Shown: positions 1 through 8,980, counted from the stretch's first letter. The stretch: 23,912 nucleotides of DNA from an uncultured Pirellulaceae bacterium (GCA_934278005.1 CAKQWG010000033.1:1-23912), one strand, 5' to 3'. Translations and numbers: made by a program. Notes: generated by a model from the letters alone, not told the origin.

Positions 1-142
1 GTTCAACCGTCAGCCTCGCCTTCGAGTCTCACCGGTGCACTTCGCCGTCGCACCACCCGTTAGTGGTGATTGTGCCCCGTGTCTAGGTGTTGCCGCTGGG
101 GAAGGGTGGTTTTTTCCTTGGTGCCAAGGGTTGTGCTAGAAT

Positions 143-171
143 TTGACCGGACCTCTTGGGGCATCTATCCT
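143..171 (+). promoter_or_regulatory. Sigma-70-like promoter for the kinase gene
   Basis: TTGACC at 143-148 and TATCCT at 166-171 are separated by exactly 17 bases. This matches the housekeeping consensus at 5 of 6 and 4 of 6 positions. Transcription would begin near 178, giving a leader of about 70 bases before the kinase ATG at 251. It is a consensus match read by eye; no transcript data support it. Confidence 0.45.
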
Positions 172-250
172 AAACAGCACTTTGTAAGCTGCGGGAGGCT
201 CTCATTGTTATCTCCTCTGATCTTGGTTTCCGAGTTGTGGTACACGCGTA

Positions 251-3154
251 ATGACTGATCCGGGCAAAGATGGATCGAATTCTAAGTCGAGCGAGCGAGT
301 GGTCCGCGATCTGCGGTCGGACCTGTCGACATCGTCTGGGACGGTAGCTTACGTGCCGCAGTCCATGCTCACATCCCAGGACCCGTCCGATGCGAGCGCC
401 CGCCAGGATGATCTAACGGTAATTAGCCAGCGTCCGGTGGCTGCGCCGGAGGAATTCTATCGTTCGATGCCGCTGTCTGAGCTGGCGAGCATGCTTGAGG
501 GGCGCCAACTGGACCATTTCGCCGTCGATCAAATGATTGGCGGAGGAGGCATGGGAGCTGTCTTTCGCGGGCAGGATCTGCGGCTTGATCGCGTGGTAGC
601 GATTAAAGTCATTCCGGCCGCCCGGCGCGATCCGGAGACCCTGCGACGCTTTCGTCTGGAGGCTCAAGCGGCCGCCAAGCTGGATCATCCCAACATCGCG
701 CGAGTCTACTATGTAGGCGAGGCGGAGCAGTGGAATTACATCGTATTCGAATTCATCGACGGTGTTAATATTCGCGACTTGGTAGAGATGCAGGGGCCGT
801 TGAGCGTCGATGATGCGGTGTTCTATACGCGGCAGGTGGCCGAAGCTCTACAGCATGCCCATCAGCGCGAAGTGGTGCATCGCGATATCAAACCGTCGAA
901 TGTACTGGTCACCGCCAACGGGGCCGCAAAAGTGGTCGACATGGGGCTAGCTCGCAATACGGCCTTGGATCGATCGACGACCGACGAGACGGCCAGCGGT
1001 GTTACGCTGGGTACCTTCGACTACATCTCGCCCGAACAGGCCCGCAATCCTCGCGATGCCGATGTGCGTAGCGATTTGTATTCGCTGGGCTGTACGCTGT
1101 TTTACATGCTCACCGGCAATCCTCCCTTTCCCGACGGGACCGCGTTGCAGAAGCTGCTCAGCCATGGCAGTCAAGCACCGCCGGACCCACGCGGATGGCG
1201 CGAAGATTTGAGCGACGAATTGTTTGAAATTACGATGAAGCTGATGGCTAAGCGTCCGCAAGATCGCTATCAGACGCCGGCGGAGTTGATCAGCGATTTG
1301 GTAATGCTGGCTGAACTGGAAAACTTGCCGCGCAGTCAGTCGCCTGGCACGATGTTGGTTCCCAACCATACTGCGCAACCGACTTTGGTCGAGGCCAATC
1401 TACCGTGGTTGGTCGCCGTGGCATTTTTGCTGGTGAGCACTCTGTGGCTGGCCAGCATGCAGTCGCCGACACGAAGTTTCGACGTCGAGAATGTGGACTT
1501 TCCGCTGCGCCAAGTAGCCGGCAAAGAGGACGCGGGCGACATTCAGAGAGCGAGCAAGGAGGGCCATGCGGCAGAGCCAGGCAGCCCGTCCACAGCGGTG
1601 GCCAGTGGGGCCAATGGTTCGATGCTTGCTGCAGCCAGCCCACCGAGCGAGGCTGTTCCGGTCGTCGGCGTTGCCAGTTCTGCAGCGGGCAACACGGCTA
1701 CTGCCCAGCCAGCGACACTCCCAGTGCCGTCGTTGAACAACCCAGTGTCGCCGGTGAACAACATGGCATCCGCTCCGCCGCTGGGTCCTACAATTGGCTC
1801 AAGCCCTGACGATAGTCCATTGGCCACCGGCATACCAACGCTCAGCCAAGCGATCAATTCTGTGTTCAACCTCGATGGTCCGACCAGCGGCGAGGCTGGG
1901 CCGAGCACGATAGGCGCCGAAGGTGTAAAACAGATAGGACGCCTGGTGGTCAGCGCCGAGCTGCCGGCCGGCGTCGATGCAAACGACTGGGACAGCAGCT
2001 TGGCTAACGCAGTGGCTCGCCTGGGCCAACTGGCGAAAACGGATGCAACGACTCCCGGGGAAATCGAAATTCGCGGTCGCATCATTTTGCGCCGGCCGTT
2101 GGAAACTCAGGCCGGAGTGCTGCGGATTGTGGGCAGTGCGTCGACGGCTGATAAGGCCGTGGTCGAAGTGTCCCAGGAGGCTTTGGTGGGCAGCCAACAG
2201 TCAGATGGCGTGTGGCATTTGCAGTCCGCCAAACTGAACGTGCAGGGGGTGGCCTTCGAAATTCAGCGGACCGCAGACGCAGCCGGTAAATCGCGCAAGG
2301 CACTGTTTGCGTTGCACGGAAGTTCGCAGTTGGAATTCAACAACTGCAGTGTCACGGTGCGCGGTGAGGCGCTCGCAAACTCTGCTGCAAGCGGTCTGTC
2401 CAGCGGAGGTGTGTCCGACGCAGGACAAGGTTCGACGGGGTTTAGCGTGGTGTCGGGTAATGACCCAAGCGGCGGTACCGGAGCAGCGGCAGGTGATGCC
2501 ATCGTGATGCGAGCGGTGATGAGCGTGTTCCGTGGTGCGACGACACTGATCGACCTGAATTTTGTCGAGCAGACCGTAGATAATCGCGTCGATATTAGCT
2601 TGACTGATAGTTTGGTCGCGGTCAGTGGATCATTGTTGGAGGTCAAGTCGCCGACGGGCGATGCGCAGTCGCAGCGGTTCGTGCGATTGTTTTGCAATCA
2701 ATCCACGATCGTGACTGAGCAATCATTTGCCCGTCTGAGCTACAGCGGCACCCGCGCGCCGCTGATGGGACTGATGCGTACCAGTCAGAGCTGTATCTAT
2801 TGGTCGCCGGCGGGTGTACCCCACGTGCAAATCGACGGTGCACGCCGCCCTAGTTTGTCAGGAAATTTCAATTTATTGGTATTTCAGGGAGTGGCCAATT
2901 TGTATGATGCCAACATTCAAGACATGTGCCAAGCCTTTGAAGAGGGGGAGCGAGTCGCTAGTTTCGGTTTTGCTGAGGCATCTGCTAGCGGCTGGCTGAC
3001 GGAACGCGGTAGCGAGTCGCGCGTGCGTTGGCTGGAAACCAGTTTTCCAAAATTGCCGTTGAGCGAATCCACACCCGCCGATTTTGCCGTAGAGGATGTA
3101 TTGTTTGGGCCTGGCATTACGCCGAAAAATCTGCCGCTTAGCGCGGCCAGATAA
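251..3154 (+). CDS. Membrane-anchored Ser/Thr protein kinase (PknB-like) with a long extracytoplasmic C-terminal half
   Basis: This is a 967-residue Hanks-type kinase that should phosphorylate Ser/Thr on cytoplasmic proteins. After a roughly 90-residue N-terminal extension come the glycine loop GGGGMGAVF (from residue 97), the ATP lysine in VAIKV (K119), the catalytic HRDIKPSN (D212), DMGLAR in place of DFG (D230), SPEQA, and SDLYSLG. One transmembrane helix (about 384-403) follows. Then comes a Pro/Ala/Ser-rich linker to about 550 and a region to 967 with many short alternating hydrophobic strands, which I suspect is a right-handed beta-helix sensor; that fold is inferred. ATG 251 is the first start after an in-frame TGA at 218-220, and no clear Shine-Dalgarno is present. 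All main catalytic motifs are present, so it is probably active. The outer half may bind a ligand, but none can be named. It appears monocistronic. Confidence 0.93.
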   Translation: MTDPGKDGSNSKSSERVVRDLRSDLSTSSGTVAYVPQSMLTSQDPSDASARQDDLTVISQRPVAAPEEFYRSMPLSELASMLEGRQLDHFAVDQMIGGGGMGAVFRGQDLRLDRVVAIKVIPAARRDPETLRRFRLEAQAAAKLDHPNIARVYYVGEAEQWNYIVFEFIDGVNIRDLVEMQGPLSVDDAVFYTRQVAEALQHAHQREVVHRDIKPSNVLVTANGAAKVVDMGLARNTALDRSTTDETASGVTLGTFDYISPEQARNPRDADVRSDLYSLGCTLFYMLTGNPPFPDGTALQKLLSHGSQAPPDPRGWREDLSDELFEITMKLMAKRPQDRYQTPAELISDLVMLAELENLPRSQSPGTMLVPNHTAQPTLVEANLPWLVAVAFLLVSTLWLASMQSPTRSFDVENVDFPLRQVAGKEDAGDIQRASKEGHAAEPGSPSTAVASGANGSMLAAASPPSEAVPVVGVASSAAGNTATAQPATLPVPSLNNPVSPVNNMASAPPLGPTIGSSPDDSPLATGIPTLSQAINSVFNLDGPTSGEAGPSTIGAEGVKQIGRLVVSAELPAGVDANDWDSSLANAVARLGQLAKTDATTPGEIEIRGRIILRRPLETQAGVLRIVGSASTADKAVVEVSQEALVGSQQSDGVWHLQSAKLNVQGVAFEIQRTADAAGKSRKALFALHGSSQLEFNNCSVTVRGEALANSAASGLSSGGVSDAGQGSTGFSVVSGNDPSGGTGAAAGDAIVMRAVMSVFRGATTLIDLNFVEQTVDNRVDISLTDSLVAVSGSLLEVKSPTGDAQSQRFVRLFCNQSTIVTEQSFARLSYSGTRAPLMGLMRTSQSCIYWSPAGVPHVQIDGARRPSLSGNFNLLVFQGVANLYDANIQDMCQAFEEGERVASFGFAEASASGWLTERGSESRVRWLETSFPKLPLSESTPADFAVEDVLFGPGITPKNLPLSAAR

Positions 3155-3426
3155 ATTTCTGGTGCGGATTGGCTTTCAGTCTGTCGATTGCAGGAAATGA
3201 GCGGGTAGAATAAATGGGCTCAGCTTGTAGGCTGCCGAAAGAATGCACGACCAACGGCTAGCTTACCCTGCGCGCGGGTGGCAAGTTGGAGGCCGACCTG
3301 TGGCTGCGATTACGCTCTAAGAGCCTTGATTTTGAACTCGTCACTGTACACACTTGCATTACTAAATCTGTAAGGGCCTCCCTAGAGTGGGCGTGGGCCT
3401 TAAAGAAGAACCGAGGAGAATCCCGT

Positions 3427-3843
3427 ATGAAGAAGTTTTGTGTCGCGTTGATCCTTGCCGGCGTTGCGCTGTCGACCGTTTCTCCAGCTTTTGCATTTAA
3501 GCAACTGAAGGACGCGTTTGATAAGCAGTATGTAGCTGAAGACGCCAATGCGGAGTTTAAGAAACTGGCCGATGAAGCCAAGTGCAATATCTGCCACGTA
3601 GATAAAGAGAACAAGAAGAAGGTCCGCAATCCGTACGGCACTGCGGTGCACGAGGCATTGGAGAAAGCCGAATTCCCGCTGAAAGAATTCAAGAAGGAGC
3701 CTGAGAAGTATGCCGATCAGGTAAAGAAGATCTTCGAATCGGTGGAAGGCCTCAAGAGCGGCGATGAGAAGCATGAGACATTTGCTGATCGAATGAAGGC
3801 CAACCTGTTGCCCGGTGGAAACGTAGACGGTAAGAAAGAGTAG
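3427..3843 (+). CDS. Small secreted monohaem c-type cytochrome-like protein
   Basis: The 138-residue product starts with a signal peptide (MKK, then a hydrophobic stretch ending AFA at about residue 23). It has one haem-attachment motif, CNICH (C53, C56, H57). A methionine at 123, 66 residues later, could be the second haem ligand. An NPYG motif follows the haem site, and the rest is rich in Lys and Glu and probably helical. Start ATG 3427 is chosen because GAGGAGAA lies at 3413-3420 and the signal peptide begins there, although the frame stays open further upstream to 3286. It probably acts in the periplasm in electron transfer or haem binding. Haem would be attached by a System II machine such as the CcsBA protein at 18989-22621. 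The partner is unknown. A strong terminator follows, so it is a single-gene unit. Confidence 0.82.
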   Translation: MKKFCVALILAGVALSTVSPAFAFKQLKDAFDKQYVAEDANAEFKKLADEAKCNICHVDKENKKKVRNPYGTAVHEALEKAEFPLKEFKKEPEKYADQVKKIFESVEGLKSGDEKHETFADRMKANLLPGGNVDGKKE

Positions 3844-3874
3844 TCGCGCATCAGCGATGCAGCGCAATCCTACG

Positions 3875-3914
3875 GGTCAAGTGTCCAGTTTGTGTGGTCG
3901 CTTGACCTTTTTTT
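3875..3914 (+). terminator. Intrinsic terminator after the cytochrome-like gene
   Basis: GGTCAAG (3875-3881) pairs perfectly with CTTGACC (3901-3907). A small inner CCA/TGG pairing is possible inside the 19-base loop. Seven T residues (3908-3914) follow directly. It lies 31 bases past the stop codon and has the form of a Rho-independent terminator on the plus strand. Confidence 0.75.
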
Positions 3915-3945
3915 ATGAGTCGGCTGCTTTTTATGAGTCGGCTGC
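3910..3945 (+). repeat. 18-bp perfect tandem duplication
   Basis: The unit TTTTTATGAGTCGGCTGC occurs twice with no gap, at 3910-3927 and 3928-3945. The first copy begins inside the terminator T-run, so the duplication also copied five Ts. No gene is visible from here to 4172. Confidence 0.85.
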
Positions 3946-4054
3946 AGTCGCCAGATTCGCATGTCTAGCGGAAGCCTGCAAGATTCTCCGTCCTGCGTTA
4001 AACTGTGTCCCCAGCGATCAGCTTTGGTCCGTGCGTATTCATGCTTGATGTGGT

Positions 4055-4110
4055 TTCGCCGGATATCGTTCGCCGGACACTGTTCGCCGGACACTGTTCG
4101 CCGGATATCG
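4055..4110 (+). repeat. Four 14-bp tandem units in A-B-B-A order
   Basis: Four head-to-tail copies of TTCGCCGGAYAYYG lie at 4055-4068, 4069-4082, 4083-4096 and 4097-4110. The outer two end GGATATCG and the inner two end GGACACTG. The block ends 62 bases before the ATG at 4173. It could be a slippage product or a set of protein-binding sites. Apart from this and the preceding duplication, nothing is recognised in the 329-base gap 3844-4172. Confidence 0.85.
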
Positions 4111-4172
4111 TCCAGACGGTTTAGCCTGCTGATTGCGTATTGTATTTATCGGTAACTGATCAAAAGTCTCCT

Positions 4173-6635
4173 ATGCCGTTGCAGTATTTTAATTCCACCT
4201 TTTGGCTTGTGCTGCTAGCGACATATGCGACTGTCTGCCTAGCCGCTTCTCGCTGCGCAGCAGTGGAGGGGCAAGATCCGCTCCGGAGCGAGCAGGCAGC
4301 TCCACAGGCGGTGGCTTCCGATGCTTCATCACAGCCGGTGCTTGCACAGGCCGAAGCGCCGGCGAGTCGAGAGCCAGTGCAAGTCACATTCGGCCTGGCC
4401 GGCACATGGAAGCTAGGGCATGAGTGTCCCGTGCGAGTTCAGCTGGCTGCGGAAATTCAAGCCGTCGCGACCATCGTCGAAGTGCAGACGGTCGACGGCG
4501 ATGGCGTCGACGTGACCTACCGCCAAGCAATCTCGTCAGAAGCTAACTCTGCAGCTAACTCTGCAGCTAACTCTTCCACTGACTCTGCTGGGGCATCGTC
4601 TGCGAGCGACGCGGTTTGGATGTCGATTCGCATCGGGCGGCAAAATGCTCCTGTGCAGTTGCGGGTGTGGGGCGCGGACGGAAATCCACCTCTGTTTCAA
4701 CGGACCTATGTTGGCCAAGAGTTGGGAAGAGGTTTGCTGTCGAGCCAGCCATTGGTGGTCGCCATCGGCTCCTCGATGGGCGTCGAGGCGCTGAGCCGAT
4801 CGAGCGCCGATGGCAGTCAGGCCACTTTTTCTGTCGTGCGTTTGCAGTCCGCCGCCGAAGTACCGCCAAGCCAATCCGCTTATTCAAGCTGTGATCTGCT
4901 GCTGATTTCCAGCGGCGATCCACAGTTGCTGCACGCTCTGGATACCCGGCAATGGTCGGCGATCGACAACTGGATCCGTCGCGGCGGGGCGGGCATTGTT
5001 AGTCTCGGCGATCAGTTGCAAGAGCTGGAGGGCCTGAAGAGCTTGGCCGCCTTGCTGCCCGGCGAATTGATCGGTACAGGGCGGGTCAGCAATCCGGCCG
5101 CGTTGGAGTCGCTGGTAGGGACCGAAGACCCGCTGGAGGATTTTGGCTGCGCGATCATCCGGCCGGACCGTGGGAGAATTGAGCTGAGCTTTACCGATTC
5201 GCTGTCGCGGTCTGTTCCGTGGTGGATGTCTTATTCGCACGGTCTGGGGACGATGCGATTTGTAGCCAGCGATCTAGGTGCGGCTGCTTTTGAGAACTGG
5301 GATGATCGTGGACGGTTATGGGCCAGGTTGATCGCGCCTTACATGGAGCGCGCACTGGCCCTCGACGCCACGGATGATCAGGGTATGGGAGATGCCTCGT
5401 ATCTGGGCTACAGCGATATGGTCGGACAACTGCGGGCGACCCTGGACGTGTTTCCTGGTGTGCGCGTCGTGTCCTTCGGGCAGATCGCTGCGCTGCTAGT
5501 GGGAGTGCTCCTGTTGATTGGACCCGTCGACTACCTGGTCTCGGTCAAATGGCTCAAGCGTCCGGAACTGAGCTGGAGCTTGGCTGGTGTGGCGTTACTG
5601 GCTATCTGTGTCGGGTTAACGCTGTTGCTGGCCAAAATTCGTCCGAGTGAAGTGCGCGTGAATTCAGCGCAAATTATCGATATCGATGTGGCTCCGAGCA
5701 AGATTTTGAACCACAGTTCCGCTTCTGAAAGCTCGTCAGCGGACGGCAGTGAGGGCCCGCATGCAGTGGCCTATGGGCAACTCTGGAGCCACGTTTACAG
5801 TGGCACCGCGCGCGAGCTGGACATGGCGGTGGCCGTCGACGGTTCCAGTCCGGCGGCGAGCGTCGACTGGCAAGGGTTGCCGGGATACGGTCTGGGCGGC
5901 CTGCTGTCGCAGATGAACACCGATCGCGGCATGCCCGGCTACATTGTCGAGTCGACGACCGGAGGCAACACGGCGCTGAGCGGCGTTGGCATTCCCGCGG
6001 CCGGGACCAAGTGCCTCACCGCTCAGTGGTCGCAGCCCATCACGTTGACCGCAACATCGAATCTGCGGGAAATTCCAGGGGTGGATCAGCTGCAGGGTGA
6101 GCTGGCCAACCCACTGCACGTCGATGTGCTCGATCCAGTTCTCTACTACCACAATTGGTTTTACAGTCTGAACAGCCGCATCCCGGCGGGCGGATCGGTA
6201 AGTATTTCGTTCGATACGATCCCTAAAGATATTTCCCAGCGTCTGAACGGGCGGCGCACGATCGACAGCAAAGAGTCGACTACCCGCTGGGATCCCGCTG
6301 ACCGTGATGCGATCGACCGGTTGCTAGAGTTGATGATGTTTTATAAAGCCGCCAGTGGCAAGTCGTACACCTCGCTGACTCACCGCTTTCAGCCGCTGTT
6401 GGATCAATCGAATTTGCTGCAGACGGATCGCGCCATTTTGTTGGGGCGTCTTGATGTGCCTTGGGCCACTCTCCAGGTCGCTCTGAGTGACGGCGAAGAC
6501 ACGGCACGCGAGAACAACGGCAACCAGGACAGATCGTCTGGAAGCAGCGGCGTGTCACCGCTGGAGGTCCAGCAGGGGATGGATCGCGTGTGGTGCCGGA
6601 TCGCCATTCCTGTACAGTCCGCTCCTAAGAAATAG
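4173..6635 (+). CDS. Large exported membrane protein with a GATase-like domain, partner of the ABC ATPase
   Basis: The 820-residue product starts with a signal peptide (hydrophobic core FWLVLLATYATVCLAA). A beta-rich domain follows to about residue 185. Next is an alpha/beta stretch (about 190-300) resembling class I glutamine-amidotransferase-like folds, with LLLISSGD and WIRRGGAGIVSLGD, but I see no catalytic Cys-His pair. Two transmembrane helices (about 434-454 and 466-486) flank GPVDYLVSVKWLKRPELSW, a motif I recall from planctomycete membrane proteins next to ABC transporters. The C-terminal third is probably periplasmic. ATG 4173 is preferred; the frame opens at TTG 4140, which would put 11 polar residues before the signal peptide. 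A 12-bp triplication at 4541-4576 encodes an Ala-Asn-Ser run. Its stop lies 13 bases before the ABC gene, so the two are almost certainly co-transcribed. Exact function is unknown. Confidence 0.85.
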   Translation: MPLQYFNSTFWLVLLATYATVCLAASRCAAVEGQDPLRSEQAAPQAVASDASSQPVLAQAEAPASREPVQVTFGLAGTWKLGHECPVRVQLAAEIQAVATIVEVQTVDGDGVDVTYRQAISSEANSAANSAANSSTDSAGASSASDAVWMSIRIGRQNAPVQLRVWGADGNPPLFQRTYVGQELGRGLLSSQPLVVAIGSSMGVEALSRSSADGSQATFSVVRLQSAAEVPPSQSAYSSCDLLLISSGDPQLLHALDTRQWSAIDNWIRRGGAGIVSLGDQLQELEGLKSLAALLPGELIGTGRVSNPAALESLVGTEDPLEDFGCAIIRPDRGRIELSFTDSLSRSVPWWMSYSHGLGTMRFVASDLGAAAFENWDDRGRLWARLIAPYMERALALDATDDQGMGDASYLGYSDMVGQLRATLDVFPGVRVVSFGQIAALLVGVLLLIGPVDYLVSVKWLKRPELSWSLAGVALLAICVGLTLLLAKIRPSEVRVNSAQIIDIDVAPSKILNHSSASESSSADGSEGPHAVAYGQLWSHVYSGTARELDMAVAVDGSSPAASVDWQGLPGYGLGGLLSQMNTDRGMPGYIVESTTGGNTALSGVGIPAAGTKCLTAQWSQPITLTATSNLREIPGVDQLQGELANPLHVDVLDPVLYYHNWFYSLNSRIPAGGSVSISFDTIPKDISQRLNGRRTIDSKESTTRWDPADRDAIDRLLELMMFYKAASGKSYTSLTHRFQPLLDQSNLLQTDRAILLGRLDVPWATLQVALSDGEDTARENNGNQDRSSGSSGVSPLEVQQGMDRVWCRIAIPVQSAPKK

Positions 6636-6648
6636 AAGGTCCAGCAGC

Positions 6649-7596
6649 GTGATCAAGACAATCAATCTCACTAAAAAATACGGCGATATGTATGCCATTC
6701 GTGGCATTAATCTCGAACTTCAGCAGGGGGATCTGTTCGGTTTCATCGGCCCCAACGGGGCAGGGAAGACGACCACCATGCGGATCATCGCCACGCTGCT
6801 GACACCGACCTATGGTGAAGCTTACGTGTGCGATAATTCGATTTATACCGACCCCGCGGAGATTCGCCGGTTGGTCGGTTACATGCCCGACTTCTTCGGC
6901 GTCTACGACGATATGACGGTCATCGAGTATTTGGAGTTCTTTGCGGCCGCCTATCGCATTCAAGGCGCTGCGCGGCGCCAGCGCTGCGATGAGATGCTGG
7001 ATGTAGTCGATTTGGATTTCAAACGCGATGCTTATGCCAACACGCTCTCGCGAGGGCAAACTCAGCGATTGGGCTTGGCGCGGGTATTGTTGCACGACCC
7101 TCAAGTTCTGCTGCTGGATGAACCGCTAAGTGGCCTCGATCCGCGGGCGCGAATTGAGATGCGCAATTTATTGCGCAAGCTTGGCCAGATGGGTAAAACC
7201 ATTGTGGTCAGCAGCCACATCTTGCCGGAGTTGGCAGACATTTGCAACAAAGTCGGGATCATCAATCGTGGCGAAATGGGGTTCAATGATTCGATCGAAG
7301 CCTTGATCAAGACCGTTCGTCCGCAGTCGATCATCGAGGTGCAGTTAGCACAGGCCGATCGTGCGGCAGAGGCCGAGAGTTTTCTAGCCTCCCAGCCGCT
7401 GGTCGAGAGCGTATCTCGCGCGGAACACTCGCCAGGCGAATTGGAGGTGACATTGATTGAGGGACTGCACGACTACAGTCCGCTGGCGGGCGCTTTGATT
7501 ACGGCTGGTTTTGCATTTCAGCGGTTTGCTGAGAAAGAGACCAATTTAGAATCGGCCTTCATGGCTCTGACCAAGGGGAGCGGGAGCAAGATTTAG
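6649..7596 (+). CDS. ABC transporter ATP-binding protein (ABC-2 / CcmA-NatA-like)
   Basis: This 315-residue ATPase would drive an ABC-2-type exporter or membrane-remodelling complex from the cytoplasmic face. It has a Walker A GPNGAGKTT (34-42), a signature LSRGQTQR (133-140), a Walker B LLLDEPLSGLD with D157 and E158, and an H-loop histidine in SSHIL (H190). The last 90 residues form the accessory domain common to this family. The start is GTG 6649, with GAAGG at 6635-6639 overlapping the upstream stop codon. This removes a 54-codon extension that would overlap the upstream gene and does not look like protein. No ABC-2 permease is adjacent. The only linked membrane protein is the upstream two-helix protein, so the permease is either encoded elsewhere or replaced by that protein. 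Confidence 0.93.
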   Translation: MIKTINLTKKYGDMYAIRGINLELQQGDLFGFIGPNGAGKTTTMRIIATLLTPTYGEAYVCDNSIYTDPAEIRRLVGYMPDFFGVYDDMTVIEYLEFFAAAYRIQGAARRQRCDEMLDVVDLDFKRDAYANTLSRGQTQRLGLARVLLHDPQVLLLDEPLSGLDPRARIEMRNLLRKLGQMGKTIVVSSHILPELADICNKVGIINRGEMGFNDSIEALIKTVRPQSIIEVQLAQADRAAEAESFLASQPLVESVSRAEHSPGELEVTLIEGLHDYSPLAGALITAGFAFQRFAEKETNLESAFMALTKGSGSKI

Positions 7597-7600
7597 GCGG

Positions 7601-7620
7601 CCCTAGCCTTGCAGGCTGGG
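7601..7620. terminator. Candidate hairpin terminator between convergent genes
   Basis: CCC-AGCCT pairs with AGGCT-GGG across a three-base loop, with one bulged T at 7604. It sits 4 bases after the ABC ATPase stop and 24 bases from the end of the convergent aminotransferase. It could serve both strands, but neither side has a T-run, so the call is weak. Confidence 0.35.
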
Positions 7621-7644
7621 CGGTAGATGGTGCCTGTCAACTCG

Positions 7645-8790
7645 CTAAACGGTTCGAGCCAACCGCTGCAGGATCTCGATGCCGCGGTCGAGCACCGCAT
7701 CGGGCACTGCGTATGAGATGCGAAAGTGGCTGTCGCGATCGCTGAAGATATTGCCTGGAATAATGAGCAATTCGTTTTCGATCGCTTTTTTTACAAACTC
7801 TGCTCCGCTGCCATGAGGCGCTTTGGGGAACAAGTAGAATGCGCCGCCGGGCGTAGCGAACTCATAGTAGTCTTGCAGGCCCGCAATCAGGCGCGCTCGC
7901 TTGCCACTGTAGTCGCGGGTGTAGCCCGACATGTCGATGTCCAGTGCCGCCAGCGCGCCCCACTGGGCGGGCTGTGGTGCGCACACGAACGAATATTGCT
8001 GCAGTTTGATCATGGTATCGATAATGGCCGCCGGACCATGGACCCAGCCCACGCGCCAGCCGGTCATGGCATGGCTTTTAGAAAACCCGTCGATGACGAT
8101 CGTCTCAGGGTTGGTATCCGCTGGGGTTGGCAGCGGGCCGTCGTAAGCGAATTGACTGTAGATTTCATCTGAGATGAGGGCCACTCGATGTCGTGCGGCC
8201 AACTCGGCCAAGCCATCCGCTTCGGCTTGTGAGGCGGTGACGCCAGTCGGATTGCCCGGCGTGTTAAACAAGATGAGTTTGGTGCGTGGAGTTATGGCCG
8301 CTTCGACTTTGTTGAGATCGATGCGGAAGTCGGGATAGGTATCGATGATCACCGGTGTTCCGCCGACCAGTTTGACCAGAGCTGGGTACATCACGAAGTA
8401 GGGGTCGAACATGATGACTTCGTCGCCCGGATCGAGCAGGCTGAGCATGGCTAGGACTAGGCCACCGCTGGTCGCCGAGGTGACGAACACGTCGCGATCG
8501 GCGTGGCCATACCGCGCATCGATGTTCGCCTTGAGCTTGGCTCGCAGCGGCGCGATTCCTTGCGACGGAGTGTAGGCGTTTCTATCTTGCTCGATAGCCT
8601 CGATCGTCGCCCGCTTGGCTGGTTCTGGCACCGGGAAGTCGGGTTGTCCGATGCTGAGGTTGACTGGGTTTTTAAGCTTGGCGGCCAGGTCAAAAATCTT
8701 GCGAATGCCGCTGCTGTCGAAGGCTTGGCTGCGCTTGGAAATCCACGACGATGCGGAGCGGGATGCAGAGCTTGATCCGGAAGGTGACAT
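7645..8790 (-). CDS. PLP-dependent class I/II aminotransferase (aspartate aminotransferase family)
   Basis: This 381-residue cytosolic enzyme of fold-type I would transfer an amino group from an amino acid to a 2-oxo acid. Landmarks are SIGQPDFPVPE near the N-terminus, NTPGNPTG, the cofactor-binding aspartate in ISDEIY, the Schiff-base lysine K238 in SKSHAMTGWRVGW, and FRISYA near the C-terminus, whose Arg normally binds the substrate carboxylate. Length and spacing fit bacterial aspartate/aromatic/alanine-type enzymes; the substrate cannot be set from sequence alone. The first 20 residues are unusually Ser-rich, but no other methionine lies near the start. It is convergent with the ABC operon and separated by 190 bases from the ExbD-like gene upstream, so it is probably transcribed on its own. 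Confidence 0.92.
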   Translation of the reverse strand: MSPSGSSSASRSASSWISKRSQAFDSSGIRKIFDLAAKLKNPVNLSIGQPDFPVPEPAKRATIEAIEQDRNAYTPSQGIAPLRAKLKANIDARYGHADRDVFVTSATSGGLVLAMLSLLDPGDEVIMFDPYFVMYPALVKLVGGTPVIIDTYPDFRIDLNKVEAAITPRTKLILFNTPGNPTGVTASQAEADGLAELAARHRVALISDEIYSQFAYDGPLPTPADTNPETIVIDGFSKSHAMTGWRVGWVHGPAAIIDTMIKLQQYSFVCAPQPAQWGALAALDIDMSGYTRDYSGKRARLIAGLQDYYEFATPGGAFYLFPKAPHGSGAEFVKKAIENELLIIPGNIFSDRDSHFRISYAVPDAVLDRGIEILQRLARTV

Positions 8791-8980
8791 ATTGTCCAGC
8801 GTTGATGAAGAATGATAAATGATAGTGGTGCAGAAGCTGAGCAGGATCTCTCAGCGCACAAGCCTAACATGACTTAAACCAGCTCACAACGCCGCAGCAC
8901 CGCGGGTGGCAGTTGTGCGCGACGCCCCGTTAGCTACGCAGGCAGCATCTGCTGGCGACTTCCCCCACAGCGGACCAGGC

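Noticed and set aside
51..68. CACCAC/GTGGTG hairpin near the window start as a terminator of an upstream gene
   Set aside because: The stem is short, has no T-run after it, and no upstream gene can be seen in the window.
116..129. CCTTGG-TG-CCAAGG palindrome next to six Ts
   Set aside because: The Ts lie before the palindrome on the plus strand and become As after it on the minus strand, so it is not a terminator in either direction.
3188..3211. TTGCAG...TAGAAT as a promoter for the cytochrome-like gene
   Set aside because: The spacing is only 12 bases, too short for a sigma-70 promoter.
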